A stretch of 35,210 nt of DNA, taken from contig SGPL01000356.1 in NCBI GenBank assembly GCA_004802705.1, positions 1-35,210 on the forward strand. Reading direction: 5' to 3'. This document shows, piece by piece, positions 10,257 through 19,980 of this stretch. Positions within the stretch are counted from its first letter, which is position 1. Each line of letters starts with the position of its first letter. The stretch comes from Bondarzewia mesenterica (Eukaryota > Basidiomycota > Agaricomycetes > Russulales > Bondarzewiaceae). The notes under the pieces were generated by a model. The model saw nothing but the letters and a program-made list of their open reading frames with translations, made no database searches and was not told the DNA's origin. The translations under genes and the position numbers were made by a program.

Positions 10257-13200
10257 TTGGTACACAGTCGTCTTCCAGGAATAGTTTCTCTGTTCTCTCG
10301 GATGCGGATGGACAAGGCGCAGAATCTGACATGTTTGTACATGATTCGAAAATAAAAAAATCTGTTGACCAGACCCCGATCGCGAAGACTGAGAAAGAAG
10401 TACCCAAACACGTCAGAAGCGTGGGTATGGAAGATGGGCTCGAAAAGATGAAGATAGAGTTAAAGACCATAGACACCAGGGCAGTGTTGATGGTCGACGC
10501 TCTGTTGGATTCTGGAGCAACAGACTTATACGTCGATAGCGCATTCGTGAAAGGTAACCTGCTAAATACACGGTGGTTACCTAACCCTATCCCAGTCTAC
10601 AATGTAGACGGTACAAAGAACTCGGACGGTTCGATCAAAGAAGTCATCGACTTCATAATGAAAGTCAATGATCATACCGAAAGAGCAACCTTTGCCGTCA
10701 CAAATCTTGGACGAAAGGCAGTGATAGTCAGGAAATCCTGGCTTTCATTGCACAACCCCGAGATTGACTGAAAGATGGGCAAAATTGAGTTCACGAGATG
10801 CCCGACTCGATGTGTAGTTCGAAAGAAGATAGACCGACAGAGGCGAAAGGCTAAGAAATGCCCAAGCTTCAAGAAGTCGACGAGGATGACGATAGTGATC
10901 GCGACACGTTCGTGGAAGTAGAGAGCGATCAAGAGACATTTGTAGAGGACATTCCAGATGAAGAACAGCTGGAGGAGGGGGACCACGTACTTTTCATACT
11001 CGTAGATTCCCGCCATGCAATAAACGCCACTGAATCAAAGGCGACTAAGATGGCATTCGAGGCTAGCAAAAAGCAGAAACAGACGAGCTTCGAGGATATA
11101 TTAAGAGGACCTTACAAGGATTTCTTTGACATATTTTCCAAAGAAGACTTCGATGAACTGCCACCTCGAAAGAAATGGGATCACGCAATCGAGTTGATGG
11201 AAGACTGGAAACCTTTCCCCAATAAAATATACCCTTTGTCACAAGATGAGCAAGGACATTTGGATGAGTTCATAGAGGAACACATCAAAAGTGGACGTAT
11301 CCGACCGTCGAAGTCTCCAATGGCTTCTCCATTTTTCTTCGTCAAAAAGAAAGATGGAAAACTTCGACCGGTGCAGGACTATCGAAAGCTGAACGTGATG
11401 ACGATTAAAAACTGTTATCCGCTTCCTCTCATTTCTGAACTCATCGACATGCTCAAAGGGGCAAAATTCTTCACTAAATTGGACATTCATTGGAGGTATA
11501 ATAATATCTGGATAAAAGAAGGAGACGAGTGGAAAGCGGCTTTCTTAACGAACCGGGGACTATTTGAACCATTAGTCATGTTCTTTGGACTGACTAATAG
11601 CCCCGCAATGTTTCAGACGATGATGAACGAAATTCTTCGAGAACTGATTCTGACAGGGAAGGTTATCGTCTACATGGATGATATCCTTATTTTTACCAAA
11701 ACCCTTGAAGAACACCGAGAACTAGTTCGCAAAGTCTTAGAAGTGCTGCGAAAGAACCACTTGTTCCTGAAACCGGAGAAATGCGATTTCGAGAAACTAG
11801 AAGTACCTTACCTTGGACTTATCATTAGCCAAGATAAGATTATGATGGATCCAGTTAAAGTAGCTGGAGTGAAAGATTGGCCCGAGCCAAAGAACATTAC
11901 AGAAGTTCGATCTTTCACCGGCTTTTTAAACTTTTACCGANGCTTCNTCAAGGACTTCTCTAATATNGCNCGACCCCTTAANGACCTCACNAAGAAAGGA
12001 CAGAAGTGGCAATGGGGAGATCCAGAGAAAGAAGCCTTTCAAAGGCTTAAAGACATTATCACATCTGAACCAATTCTTATATTCCCTGAAGCGGACAAAC
12101 CTTTCCTCGTAGAAGCTGATAGCTCAAACTATGCAACTGGTGCAATCTTATCTCAACTCAGAGATGACGACAAATGGCACCCAGTAGCATATTTGTCTAA
12201 AAGCCTAAACCCTGCTGAGCGTAATTATAAAATACACGACAAAGAAATGCTCGCGATTATCAGGGCTCTAGAGGACTGGAGGCAATATCTTGAAGGAGCG
12301 AAGAGTCCGGTAGCAGTACTTACCAATCACAAAAATCTGGAATACTTTATGAAGGCACAGAAGCTAAACAGGCGCCAAGCCAGATGGTCATTATTTCTTT
12401 CCTGATTTAATCTGGACCTGACACACAGGTCCGGAAAATCATCAGAAAAACCAGATGCTCTCTCTCGACGAGCCGATCACCCACGAGGGGAAAATGACAA
12501 TGAGAACATCATTCTGTTAAGACTAGAATATATTAGGCTTAACACGACTTTTTCTCGTAAATTCGGACTTACTACAAAAGATTTGGAGGGAACAAAAGAA
12601 GGACAAGAAGATGAAGGAGATGATGAATGATAGAGGTCAGCTAATGGACTGGGATGAGAACAGTGAAGGACTCGTTCTACATAGAGGCAAGGTTTATGTT
12701 CCCGAGACTTGCCGAAAGGCAGTCTTGGAATCCTTCCATGACACACCCATCGCCGGACACCCGGGCAGATGGAAGACACACGAGCTCATGGCACGAGACT
12801 ATTTGTGGCCAAAAATGATGGTTTACATCGCTAAATATGTCAAAGGGTGCGACAGATGTAATCGCACTAAGGTTTTCCCAGCCAAACCAATGGGAACCTT
12901 ACACCCTAGCGAAATACCATCAGGTCCCTGGCAGAACATTGCCATGGACCTCATAGTAGGCCTACCTGATAGTCAGGACTATGACTCAATTCTGGTAGTA
13001 CCCGACCAGTATACAAAGATGGTACATACGATGGTGACCACTTCCACAGTGACCGCGGAAGGAGTTGCACGATTACTTCGTGACAATGTCTGGAAGCTTC
13101 ACAGTCTGCCATCCAAGATTACATCTGATCGGGGACCCCAGTTTGCATCTCAAGTCATGAAGGAGTTAAACTGGATGTTAGGAATAAAGACGGCATTGTC

Positions 13201-14017
13201 TACGGCTTATCATCCTCAGACGGATGGATAAACAGAGTGGATAAATCAGGAAATAGAACAATATTTCCGCTTGTTTGTAAACCACCGCCAAGATGATTGA
13301 ACTGAGTGGCTCCCTATCGCGGAGTATACCTACAATAACAAAGTACAGGCATCGACGAAAGTCTCACCTTTCTTTGCAAATTATGGTTATCATCTGCGTA
13401 TGGGCTTTGAACCCCACACACAGACCAAAGTAGAAGCTGTGGATGATTTCATTAGTAGAATGAAGAAAGTTCGCGAGGAACTAGAGTCAGCCCTTAAAAA
13501 GGCTCAAGAAGACATGAAGCAGTTTTATGACACTCATCGCAGGGAAGCACCAGATTATAAACCTGGTGATAAAGTTTGGCTTGATGCGTCGGACATCACA
13601 ACTGATCGACCAATGAAAAAGTTGTCTGACCATCACCTTGGCCCCTTTTTGATTACAAAGAAGATCTAAAGCCACGTTTATAAGCTGAAACTTCCCCAAA
13701 TGATGAAAGTTCATCCTGTCTTTCACATTTCAAAATTAAAACTCTACATTCCAGATGAAATTTCTGAACGTCACCCTCGCCCTCCTCCTCCACCAGTCAT
13801 TAGAAGAAGAAGTGATGACCTGGAGTACGAGGTAGAAGAAATAGTGGACAGTAGGATAAGGTGGAAGCGCTTAGAATACTTGGTTCAGTGGAAGGGTTAC
13901 CCGACTGAAGAAAATATGTGGGAACCCACGGACGTGATAAACTGGGCAGAAGCTAGGCGCGTCTGCAAAATTAGGAGATGGAAAGAGACAATTGGGTTCC
14001 GAGACGAAACCCCTTAA
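10257..14017 (+). pseudogene. Pol of element 2 (PR-RT-RH-INT-truncated chromodomain), broken
   Basis: Protease (10331-10771) has DSGATD. The longest piece (10858-12405, 515 aa) holds RT with VQDYRKLNV, FTKLDIHW and YMDD, then RNase H (LVEADSSNYATGAILSQ, IHDKEMLAIIRAL). Integrase (12611-13231) has the H-H-C-C site plus AMDLIVG and SDRGPQFAS. The chromodomain starts near 13815 ([17 protein letters not shown]). Breaks: TGA at 10769-10771, also present in element 1; a one-base loss at about 10856; TGA at 12403-12405; a one-T insertion near 12550; TAA at 13229-13231; TGA near 13298; and TAA at 13667-13669. Most of the stops are explained by C-to-T or G-to-A against element 1. A 102-bp in-frame deletion removes the C-terminal part of the chromodomain. 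Confidence 0.92.
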
Positions 14018-14026
14018 AGAGGGGGG
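14016..14026 (+). other. Polypurine tract of element 2
   Basis: AAAGAGGGGGG lies three bases before the 3' LTR, identical to the tract of element 1. Confidence 0.85.
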
Positions 14027-14029
14027 TAC

Positions 14030-14653
14030 TGTAATGACTATGTATTTTCCTTTTCTTTTCTGATTATGTAACTTGCTTAGTCACCTATATCACAAGGGGG
14101 TTAACTAGCCTTGTGATGCATCGCCCTGCAATAAGGGAGGACCGGACATCTGCGGACTCAGACAAGGGGCCAGACCTAGTCTTGGAAAACCCACTAGTCA
14201 CACCGGCTGATCTAGGCTTAGCCAGACTGGGGCCTAGATGCGTATTTATAGATTATCACATGTTATGGCACATGATCAGTCACGTGATACTTACTTAGCT
14301 TATTCATGCTTAGCTGACTGATTCATGCTCAGCCTTGCTTACTGATACACCGAGTTGGCTGACTGATACACGGACACACTGCTTAGCAGGCAGGGTTCAC
14401 TAGACCTGCCCTAAACATACTTACGTATTTATACTGCAGCACAGCACCTGTGGTATCCCAGTTTTCAGCACTTGGGAATTCGCCACAGGTAAGCTCGCCC
14501 CTCCTTGTACTTATTTTTGTTTGTAATATTAACTTGGGAATTCACCACAGTTGTGAGCGTAAGGCCCTGCGCTTTGAGACAAACCACAAGACCTCAACAC
14601 TCTATTTCCTATTTGGTGATTGTTTGGAGTTAGGCTTAGGCTGAGCCCTGACA
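14030..14653 (+). repeat. 3' LTR of element 2
   Basis: 624 bp, TGTAATGAC...CCCTGACA, almost free of ambiguous bases and therefore the best reference copy of the LTR. It carries TATTTATA (14426-14433), the inferred R start AGTTTTCAGCA (14460-14470), and an 18-bp direct repeat CTTGGGAATTC(G/A)CCACAG at 14471-14488 and 14533-14550 flanking a GTAAGC...CACAG segment. Confidence 0.95.
14489..14550 (+). other. Intron-like segment in R/U5 of the LTR
   Basis: It begins GTAAGC directly after CCACAG, ends ACCACAG, and contains TATTAAC as a plausible branch site. Its 62-bp length matches host introns in this window. The copy in the central LTR is 8140-8201. Splicing is inferred, not shown. Confidence 0.4.
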
Positions 14654-15837
14654 AATACGAGACATCTGTATCTGGGGGTGCACATCGCCTGTTCAAAAAG
14701 CGTGCAGACCATGTGACACATATTGGCTAGAAAACACCTACATTTGCTGCCAACACCAATGCACAACTTCAAGAAAGGGTTTGAAATTGTTAAAAACATT
14801 GTACACATTCTGTAGTGCACTACAGCATGATAAATGATAGAGATAAGTGGATGAGTACACTAATAAGCAGTAAAATTAGGGCTGTGGGGGAATTGGCAGC
14901 ATCCAGATGCTTCTGCAGACGTCCAATAGTCTGGTTAACATGGTAAACACAATGACAATAGTCATCTAAGGAGGCCCGCAAGGGGACTGTGTAATTTCTG
15001 ATGCAGCATGCACCCGAAGAATGTGCAGTTGAAGAGGAAGAGGGAGATGTGATAGCCTGGTTCTTAATATTGGCTCTGCAAGAAGTATGTATCTTGTTGA
15101 ATTTTTTTAATTTTAGACCTGCCTTTATGATGATGATAGGCTATTAGAAAGATGAATGAATAATGGTGAAAACACATCCGAGCGCATAGAGACTATGATA
15201 GACGAGTGTGTCACGTCCAAATCATGACCGCAGTGCGTGACTTTGCTTATGTAATGCACATGTTACTCTCGTGCTTGTGGGGCAACTTCTGACCTTGATT
15301 TGGTAGTTTACTCCACAAATTAAGCCTTGTATGGCATTTGGGTCCACTTCTTCATAGGGTCTAGTGACCAAAATTCTGTTTACTTGTTAGGAGAGGGCCG
15401 CTGCGTTGCACGGCATAAACGATTCCCGCCTCTTTTTAACTTTATCATAATTTGCAAATTTATTCTAATATTTTAATAAACTTGAATAAATTAATGTTGA
15501 TGCTAATCTCTCATTTAATGAGTGTAGTTTATTATCAATCCCTAGCTTTATAATTCAAGTTTTAAATTTTAAGAATCTCTATTCTAAAAAAAAGAAGTGC
15601 CTGTTGAATGAAAAACCCACAAAATTAGCTATTACAAACTGAAGTCTATTGAAGAGCAGGCATTATAATCTAAGTAATACAAATCTAAGTAAGCTCAATA
15701 GATCAATAAATGATATTGAGCAGTGCTATACCAGTAAGTTTGTTTATCCAAAGTCACCCGAATACTACAGATCAGTAATCACTAAGTCAGCAAGCGGGCA
15801 CATCAGAGAAAAGCAACCTACGAGGGATAGTACTTGG
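14654..15837. other. No recognised gene; AT-rich flank of element 2
   Basis: About 1.2 kb without a recognisable gene. On the minus strand about 107 codons stay open (about 15140 to 14820) without a start codon, including LRASLDDYCHCVYHVNQTIG; I do not recognise it. The stretch 15420-15600 is strongly AT-rich. The missing N-terminal part of the DUF3638-type gene is not found here. Confidence 0.5.
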
Positions 15838-17030
15838 CTCTGACTCCCCAATCATTGCAACGATGGCCTCGATCACAGGAACTGCCGTCTCCTTTCCGCA
15901 AAGATGAAGCTCGGTCGCACATGCCCCCATCACGACAGCAGTCACGCGTACCCACAATCAAACTCTCCGATCATCTAAATCTCATCCACGACCACGACAT
16001 TGTAGTGCTTTTCGTAATTCAACATCTCGATCGTGCAACTGTACATGGACACGTCGAGGTTCTGCTTCTGCTCCTCACTAGTCAATAGATTGCATGTCTG
16101 ACGTAGCGCTTGTCCCCGACTTTGAGTATGGTTGCTCCGTTTGGCGTCCGTGTCAAAATTGCTGTCCTCCGCAGGCTCGGCATTAGCATCGGGCTCCATA
16201 CCCAGTGGAACGATCTGGCCGCTGTTAAGCCGCTCGTGAATTTCGTGCGCAAGGAGCCGCAGGGGCCCTGCGTATGCCCCGGACGTTGAGGCCGCCAGCG
16301 CGCGGAGGGCGTTGTGGGTCTTTCCACTGTGGGTCAGACTGACATGCATGATGATCTTGCAGCGCAGGGTCCGGGTTCCGAAAAACATGGCTGCGATGCG
16401 GGTGAAGTCAACCGACTCACGAAGGCCTGCATTTAGTCTGCCGTGGCTGGCCGCATGATGCCCTTGCGTGCAGGATCGAAGGCCCAAGCGTAGAAGGCGG
16501 TGGTGAGGATCTTGTCGCCAACGTGTGCTCTGTCAATCGTGGATATTTCCATAGAGATGTTGGCAAGTTCCTCTTTGCTGAACTTTTCAGGATAAAAGAT
16601 GAGGTCATTCAGCACGTCGTTTCGGAATGCGCCCATGAGCGATTGCACATCGTTCTTCGGAATACCGAAGCAGATAAGGTGCTTAGTAACATGATCTGCT
16701 GAATGCCAGGTGTTAATTAGAGCCTTAAGAAAGGTTATGACATTGTGTGAGAGATGAGGCTCCCTCTTGTCGTGAGTGGAAGAAGAGATAGGACGGGGTG
16801 TGGGGTGGCGACGATAGCGTGCTGGCCTGTAACTGTATTGTGGAGGAGAGTAATCCTTAGCTGTCGAACGGTGAGCCTGAGATTTATTCGGACTCCAGGA
16901 GGTTACGGGAGCTGCATAGTTCCTAGAAAAAATGCGGCTTTCTAGATGAGTGGTGAGGCCGAAGCAAGGCCGAAGCGAGCACGACAACTTGAGCAGAAAG
17001 ACAATGGGATACGATGCATACGCAGGCTTC
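15838..17030 (-). pseudogene. SUV3: SUV3 (mitochondrial ATP-dependent RNA helicase) remnant
   Basis: Reading down the minus strand, one frame gives an N-terminal helical region (FGIPKNDVQSLMGAF, FYAWAFDPARKGIM). A second gives the helicase start: KIIMHVSLTHSGKTHNALRA, YAGPLRLLAHEI, LNSGQIVPLG, TSEEQK and VVVVDEI. A third gives ATELHLCGKETAVPVIEA. These are the conserved order and motifs of SUV3, the helicase of the mitochondrial RNA degradosome. The copy is dead: a stop follows RPATAD near 16440 with a frame change, the Walker A motif starts SLTH where GPTN is expected, the Gln after DEI is a TAG stop near 15980, another frame change follows, and homology ends near 15838, so most of the helicase core and the C-terminus are missing. 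It is divergent to mS33, about 210 bp away. Confidence 0.85.
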
Positions 17031-17241
17031 GAACGAGATTCCTCAATGCCTCCGTCAGTGACCTTGTGCAGGTTTTGCAAAGAGGAGAGAGGGAACTGGA
17101 GGGAATGGGCTCTGAGATCTGAGAGTCTGAGCGTTAGAACGAACAAATTTCCGTTACAAGAACTATCGTGAAAATTTCTTTCCGTTTTTGTACCCAGAGC
17201 AAAATCCATGAACGCAATAAAAATCTGTGCACAAAGCCTCC

Positions 17242-17613
17242 ATGGCGTCCGTCACACCCTCCCGTCTCGCCGCTCTCACCCGTCTCCGCTGCTCAATATT
17301 CCAAGCATCCTACAACCCTACATCGAAGCGAACCGGCGCCAAGTACCTGCGCAGACGGCTCCAAGGGCCCTCCATGATGCAGTACTACCCCCAACAAGTC
17401 TCGTTCGCCGCCCTTAATCACGAGAATCCCGGATGGAATCTGTTGGATCCGGTGGAGCAGCAGCGATTCCAAGATGTTGAAGACAGGAAGATCAGAGGGA
17501 AGGGCGCGCCGAAGAAGGCCAAAAACAAAGGTGCGTTCTCCGTCCGTTTGTTCTGCGCACCGGTTCTGACAAAGGTTGCAGGTGAAAGTCGTCGTGCAAA
17601 CAGGAAGCGGTAG
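17242..17613 (+). CDS. RSM27: Mitochondrial small-subunit ribosomal protein mS33 (Rsm27)
   Basis: Two exons, 17242-17530 and 17582-17613, give 106 aa starting MASVTPSRLAALTRLRCSIF. The blocks YNPTSKRTGAKYLRRRL and GPSMMQYYP, the tail RKIRGKGAPKKAKNK, and the basic end ESRRANRKR match fungal mS33/Rsm27, a small protein of the mitochondrial 37S subunit. The 51-bp intron (17531-17581) has GTGCGT and TTGCAG ends. I chose the ATG at 17242 over 17227 because the family begins MA-S and the extra five residues are not expected. The gene has no disabling change, unlike its neighbours, the SUV3 remnant (divergent) and the AKR1 remnant (convergent). Confidence 0.88.
   Translation: MASVTPSRLAALTRLRCSIFQASYNPTSKRTGAKYLRRRLQGPSMMQYYPQQVSFAALNHENPGWNLLDPVEQQRFQDVEDRKIRGKGAPKKAKNKGAFSVRLFCAPVLTKVAGESRRANRKR
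17531..17581 (+). other. 51-bp intron of mS33, in frame and stop-free
   Basis: GTGCGT...GTTGCAG. Its length is a multiple of three and it has no stop in the mS33 frame, so retention would insert 17 residues rather than truncate the protein. Confidence 0.75.
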
Positions 17614-17792
17614 TCGGGTGCTTCGTGTTGTTGTGTATTCTTCTTTCTCCGCGCGAGGAGATAGCATGCTACCTATTCATTCCGGCGGTGGTCAAACATG
17701 GTCTGAAGCTGCCGATATATAAATGAGTACACAACAACACTGAACAGAACACAAAACTGATGAAACGAACCGACCGACAAGCGATACGCAAC

Positions 17793-18470
17793 TTACACCT
17801 GGCTGACTGGCTCATACCCGCTCCTCCCGCCCCGACCTGTGCCCAAGCCCGGCCCCATCATCAGCTTTTGCCTCAGCCCCTTCCTCCTAGCAGCAAGCTC
17901 CTCCCCGTCCTCGTCCCGTCATCGCCGTCTGGCTGCCTGGAAATCGTCCGCGGGAACCTCATACAGACGTTCGTACTCAGCTCCAAGCTCTCTGCTGACC
18001 GTTCGAAAGTCCTTGCAATTCGCCACAATGCCCATGCCGAATGCATTCCGGGCTTTGGATGCGCGCGCGAGGCCATTCGCGGCACCGTCAGATGTGAAGC
18101 GGTCGCGACCGAGCGGATGCATTAAGAATCCACTCCCGCATCCTGCGCGCACACCGTGTTTGCGCGTGCCCATGTCCATGGCTGGTCGCATGATCCAGCG
18201 TGGGCGTCACATCGCCCGCGTTTAGGTTCTGCTGATGCTGGTGTCTATGGCCCATCTGCGACGCCAGGCGCGCGCCTCCGCGCCCGCCCATGAAGCCGTA
18301 TCGTACCGTCCGAGGTTGGACATCTCAAGCGTCGTCATCTGCCACGGGATCTGCCAGAATTAGCTCGGGAGGAGAACGATCGTCCAAAGGAATTGCAGAG
18401 TTGCCCAGATTGACACAGAGAACAGGAATGTGTCGCAGTTGCTATGACTGTGCAGATGGTGGCGGGGAAG
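17793..18470 (-). pseudogene. AKR1: AKR1 palmitoyltransferase C-terminal remnant
   Basis: The minus strand carries the C-terminal third of an Akr1-type ankyrin-repeat DHHC palmitoyltransferase: a membrane segment (SVSIWATLQFLWTIVLL), WQMTTLEMSNLGRY, FMGGRGGARLASQMGH, a His/Gly-rich stretch, GFLMHPLGRDRFTSDGAA, VANCKDFRTVSRELG and a final SGYEPVSQV with TAA at 17793-17795. Akr1 modifies proteins in Golgi or endosomal membranes. This copy is dead: TAA at about 18360 in the membrane segment, an apparent 5-bp tandem duplication near 18300 that shifts the frame, another shift in the His/Gly stretch near 18150, and TGA at about 17916. Both nonsense changes fit C-to-T from CAA and CGA. The DHHC and ankyrin parts were not found upstream. 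Confidence 0.82.
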
Positions 18471-19055
18471 AGATAGGATGATGATAGCGAGGGTTGCCGG
18501 TCAGGTAAAGAGAAAACTGTGAAAATAACTGTTAGATATTTAATGAGAGAGCTGTGCAGAAAAGAAAGAATTACGCTGCCAGACGACGCCGCAGCCTCCT
18601 CTGCGAGTGTCAACGCGCGCGCGCTCAGCATGTTGTTCGTGTCCATCAGCCGGTGACGTCTCGGCCTGCTCGGCGGCCTTCCCTTTGTGCAATTGTGATT
18701 GACGAGTCGGGGTCTGGCGTCCTGCGAAAGACGACAGGTGTCAGGAAAATATAGATAGAGGAAGAGCGGTGAGCGGAAGAGGGGTGAAGGTTGGGTGAAG
18801 GACCACTACAAAACAATCAGAGGGTAGCCAACTACGCGCAAACCCTAGGGAATTGAAGTCTGACTACACCGGCAATCGCATATCCGGTCATCCGGGTAAG
18901 GAGACTACAACAATTTGAGAAGTCGCGGGAATCGGAGCTCAAATTCGACTTGTGTCAATTTCTACAACAGTTGGACTTTGACTACAAACCACTAGAGCTC
19001 GAATTCTGCGTTCCTGAGTAACATCGGCCGCGCGAAATGCCATGTAAAAGGAACG
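18471..19055. other. No recognised gene; one exon-like minus frame
   Basis: A minus-strand frame from about 18735 to 18540 follows a good acceptor (TTTCGCAG) and reads through MDTNNMLSARALTLAEEAAA. It looks protein-like, but I cannot assign it or connect it to the AKR1 remnant. The rest (18740-19055) shows nothing recognisable. Confidence 0.35.
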
Positions 19056-19345
19056 ATTCCCTAAAACGGGAATCGTAATCAGAAGGGTCCACATCGAAAT
19101 GATCGCGAACGTGTTCCAAGAAGTAAAATAGGTCCTCGCCGAGAACAAACTCGAGTAAAAGAAGTAAATAAGAAGAGGTTTCAAGCGTCTGATGGAGGAT
19201 AACAATGTTCGGGTGGGTAGCCAGCGACTGGTGGATAGTGACCTGATACAACGATGATCAGAACGAGGTGAGAACAAATGAGAAAGGTGCATACAGTCAC
19301 CTCGAACATGTGTGCAGTCAAAGCTTCCTCATCAATATTCACTTT
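19056..19345 (-). pseudogene. Serine/threonine protein kinase N-lobe fragment
   Basis: Two exon pieces joined across a 58-bp intron (19243-19300, GTGACT...ATCAG) read LTAHMFE then VTIHQSLATHPNIVILHQTL and LLLLLEFVLGEDLFYFLEH. This is the helix-C to hinge region of a protein kinase, in the style of fungal Ran1/Ksp1-like kinases (the subgroup is a guess). No ATP-binding lysine context, HRD catalytic loop or DFG was found on either side; the frame loses homology after DPSDYDS near 19070. It is a fragment that cannot be active. Confidence 0.65.
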
Positions 19346-19559
19346 TAACAACAGCTTGAATTGTGAGGGGAGAAGCTGAGAGATCGTCAGAGGGTACCAT
19401 CCGCTGCAACACTTTGGACAACAGATGATCACAGTGATCGATACTTCGTCTTATATTACCAAACAGTCATGCACACTCATCGCTAATATATACGACATTC
19501 GATACACCAAGATGCGGCGGTAACGACTAGGTGAAATGTGAGAATTTATAGGTCTAGTG

Positions 19560-19800
19560 CCATCCAATGGGCATTACACTACTTCTACCACTCGAAGTCG
19601 GAAGGTGGACGGTCATCAACTATGTTCCAGTCAAGGGGAAATTTTTGGGAGCGTACTCAGGCAGCCAGGGTCAAGAAGTAGGCAAAAGACGTAACAAACA
19701 ACGCACCCTGGTGCCCCGCCATGGAATGATGCCCACCATAAGCATACGAGAATACCGATTTCGATCTACAACTACAACGCAAGGATAACAAGAGTAATAA
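19560..19800 (+). promoter_or_regulatory. Orphan copy of the C2H2-array upstream cassette
   Basis: It contains AAAAGACGTAACAAA (19684-19698) followed by CAACGCACCCTGGTGCCCCG, with a CAGGGTCAA block before it. This is the same arrangement found before genes A, B and C. No C2H2 gene follows; the next feature is the 3' end of the MFS gene on the other strand. Confidence 0.6.
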
Positions 19801-19980
19801 GAGCTATTTTCAGACCGACCAATCTGCTTTGCAATGGATGTCAACAATAATGGCACACATCGACCTCTAGGAGCAATGAAAAAGAACGGGGGACAACCTA
19901 AACATGCTCAAGAGCGAATCATCGCTGCCCTTGAGAATTTGCTCTTCGCGCGTATCTTCGGACCGTAAAAAAAAGAGGAC

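Larger units (their letters stand above)
7681..14653 (+). mobile_element. Ty3/gypsy chromovirus (element 2), two LTRs, Tf1/sushi-like
   Basis: A 6973-bp element with 5' LTR 7681-8303, self-priming site, leader, gag, pol (PR-RT-RH-INT-chromodomain), polypurine tract 14016-14026 and 3' LTR 14030-14653. Domain order and the chromodomain place it among chromoviruses. It is better preserved than element 1 but not intact: gag is shifted at its N-terminus, pol has several stops and single-base shifts, and the chromodomain has lost 102 bp. No target-site duplication can be checked because its left neighbour is element 1; the five bases after the 3' LTR are AATAC. Confidence 0.95.

Noticed and set aside
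7681..14660. Target-site duplication of element 2
   Set aside because: The left side of the 5' LTR is element 1, so no valid comparison with the AATAC after 14653 is possible.
16433..17209. 258-codon minus-strand frame as a complete SUV3 N-terminal exon starting at 17209
   Set aside because: That start would leave only 33 bp to the mS33 ATG, and the first 60 or so codons do not look like SUV3. Only the part below about 17030 is supported.
17793..18470. AKR1 remnant as an intact spliced gene
   Set aside because: Tested for introns at each break. The stops in the membrane segment and near the C-terminus and the 5-bp duplication have no GT-AG pair that removes them.
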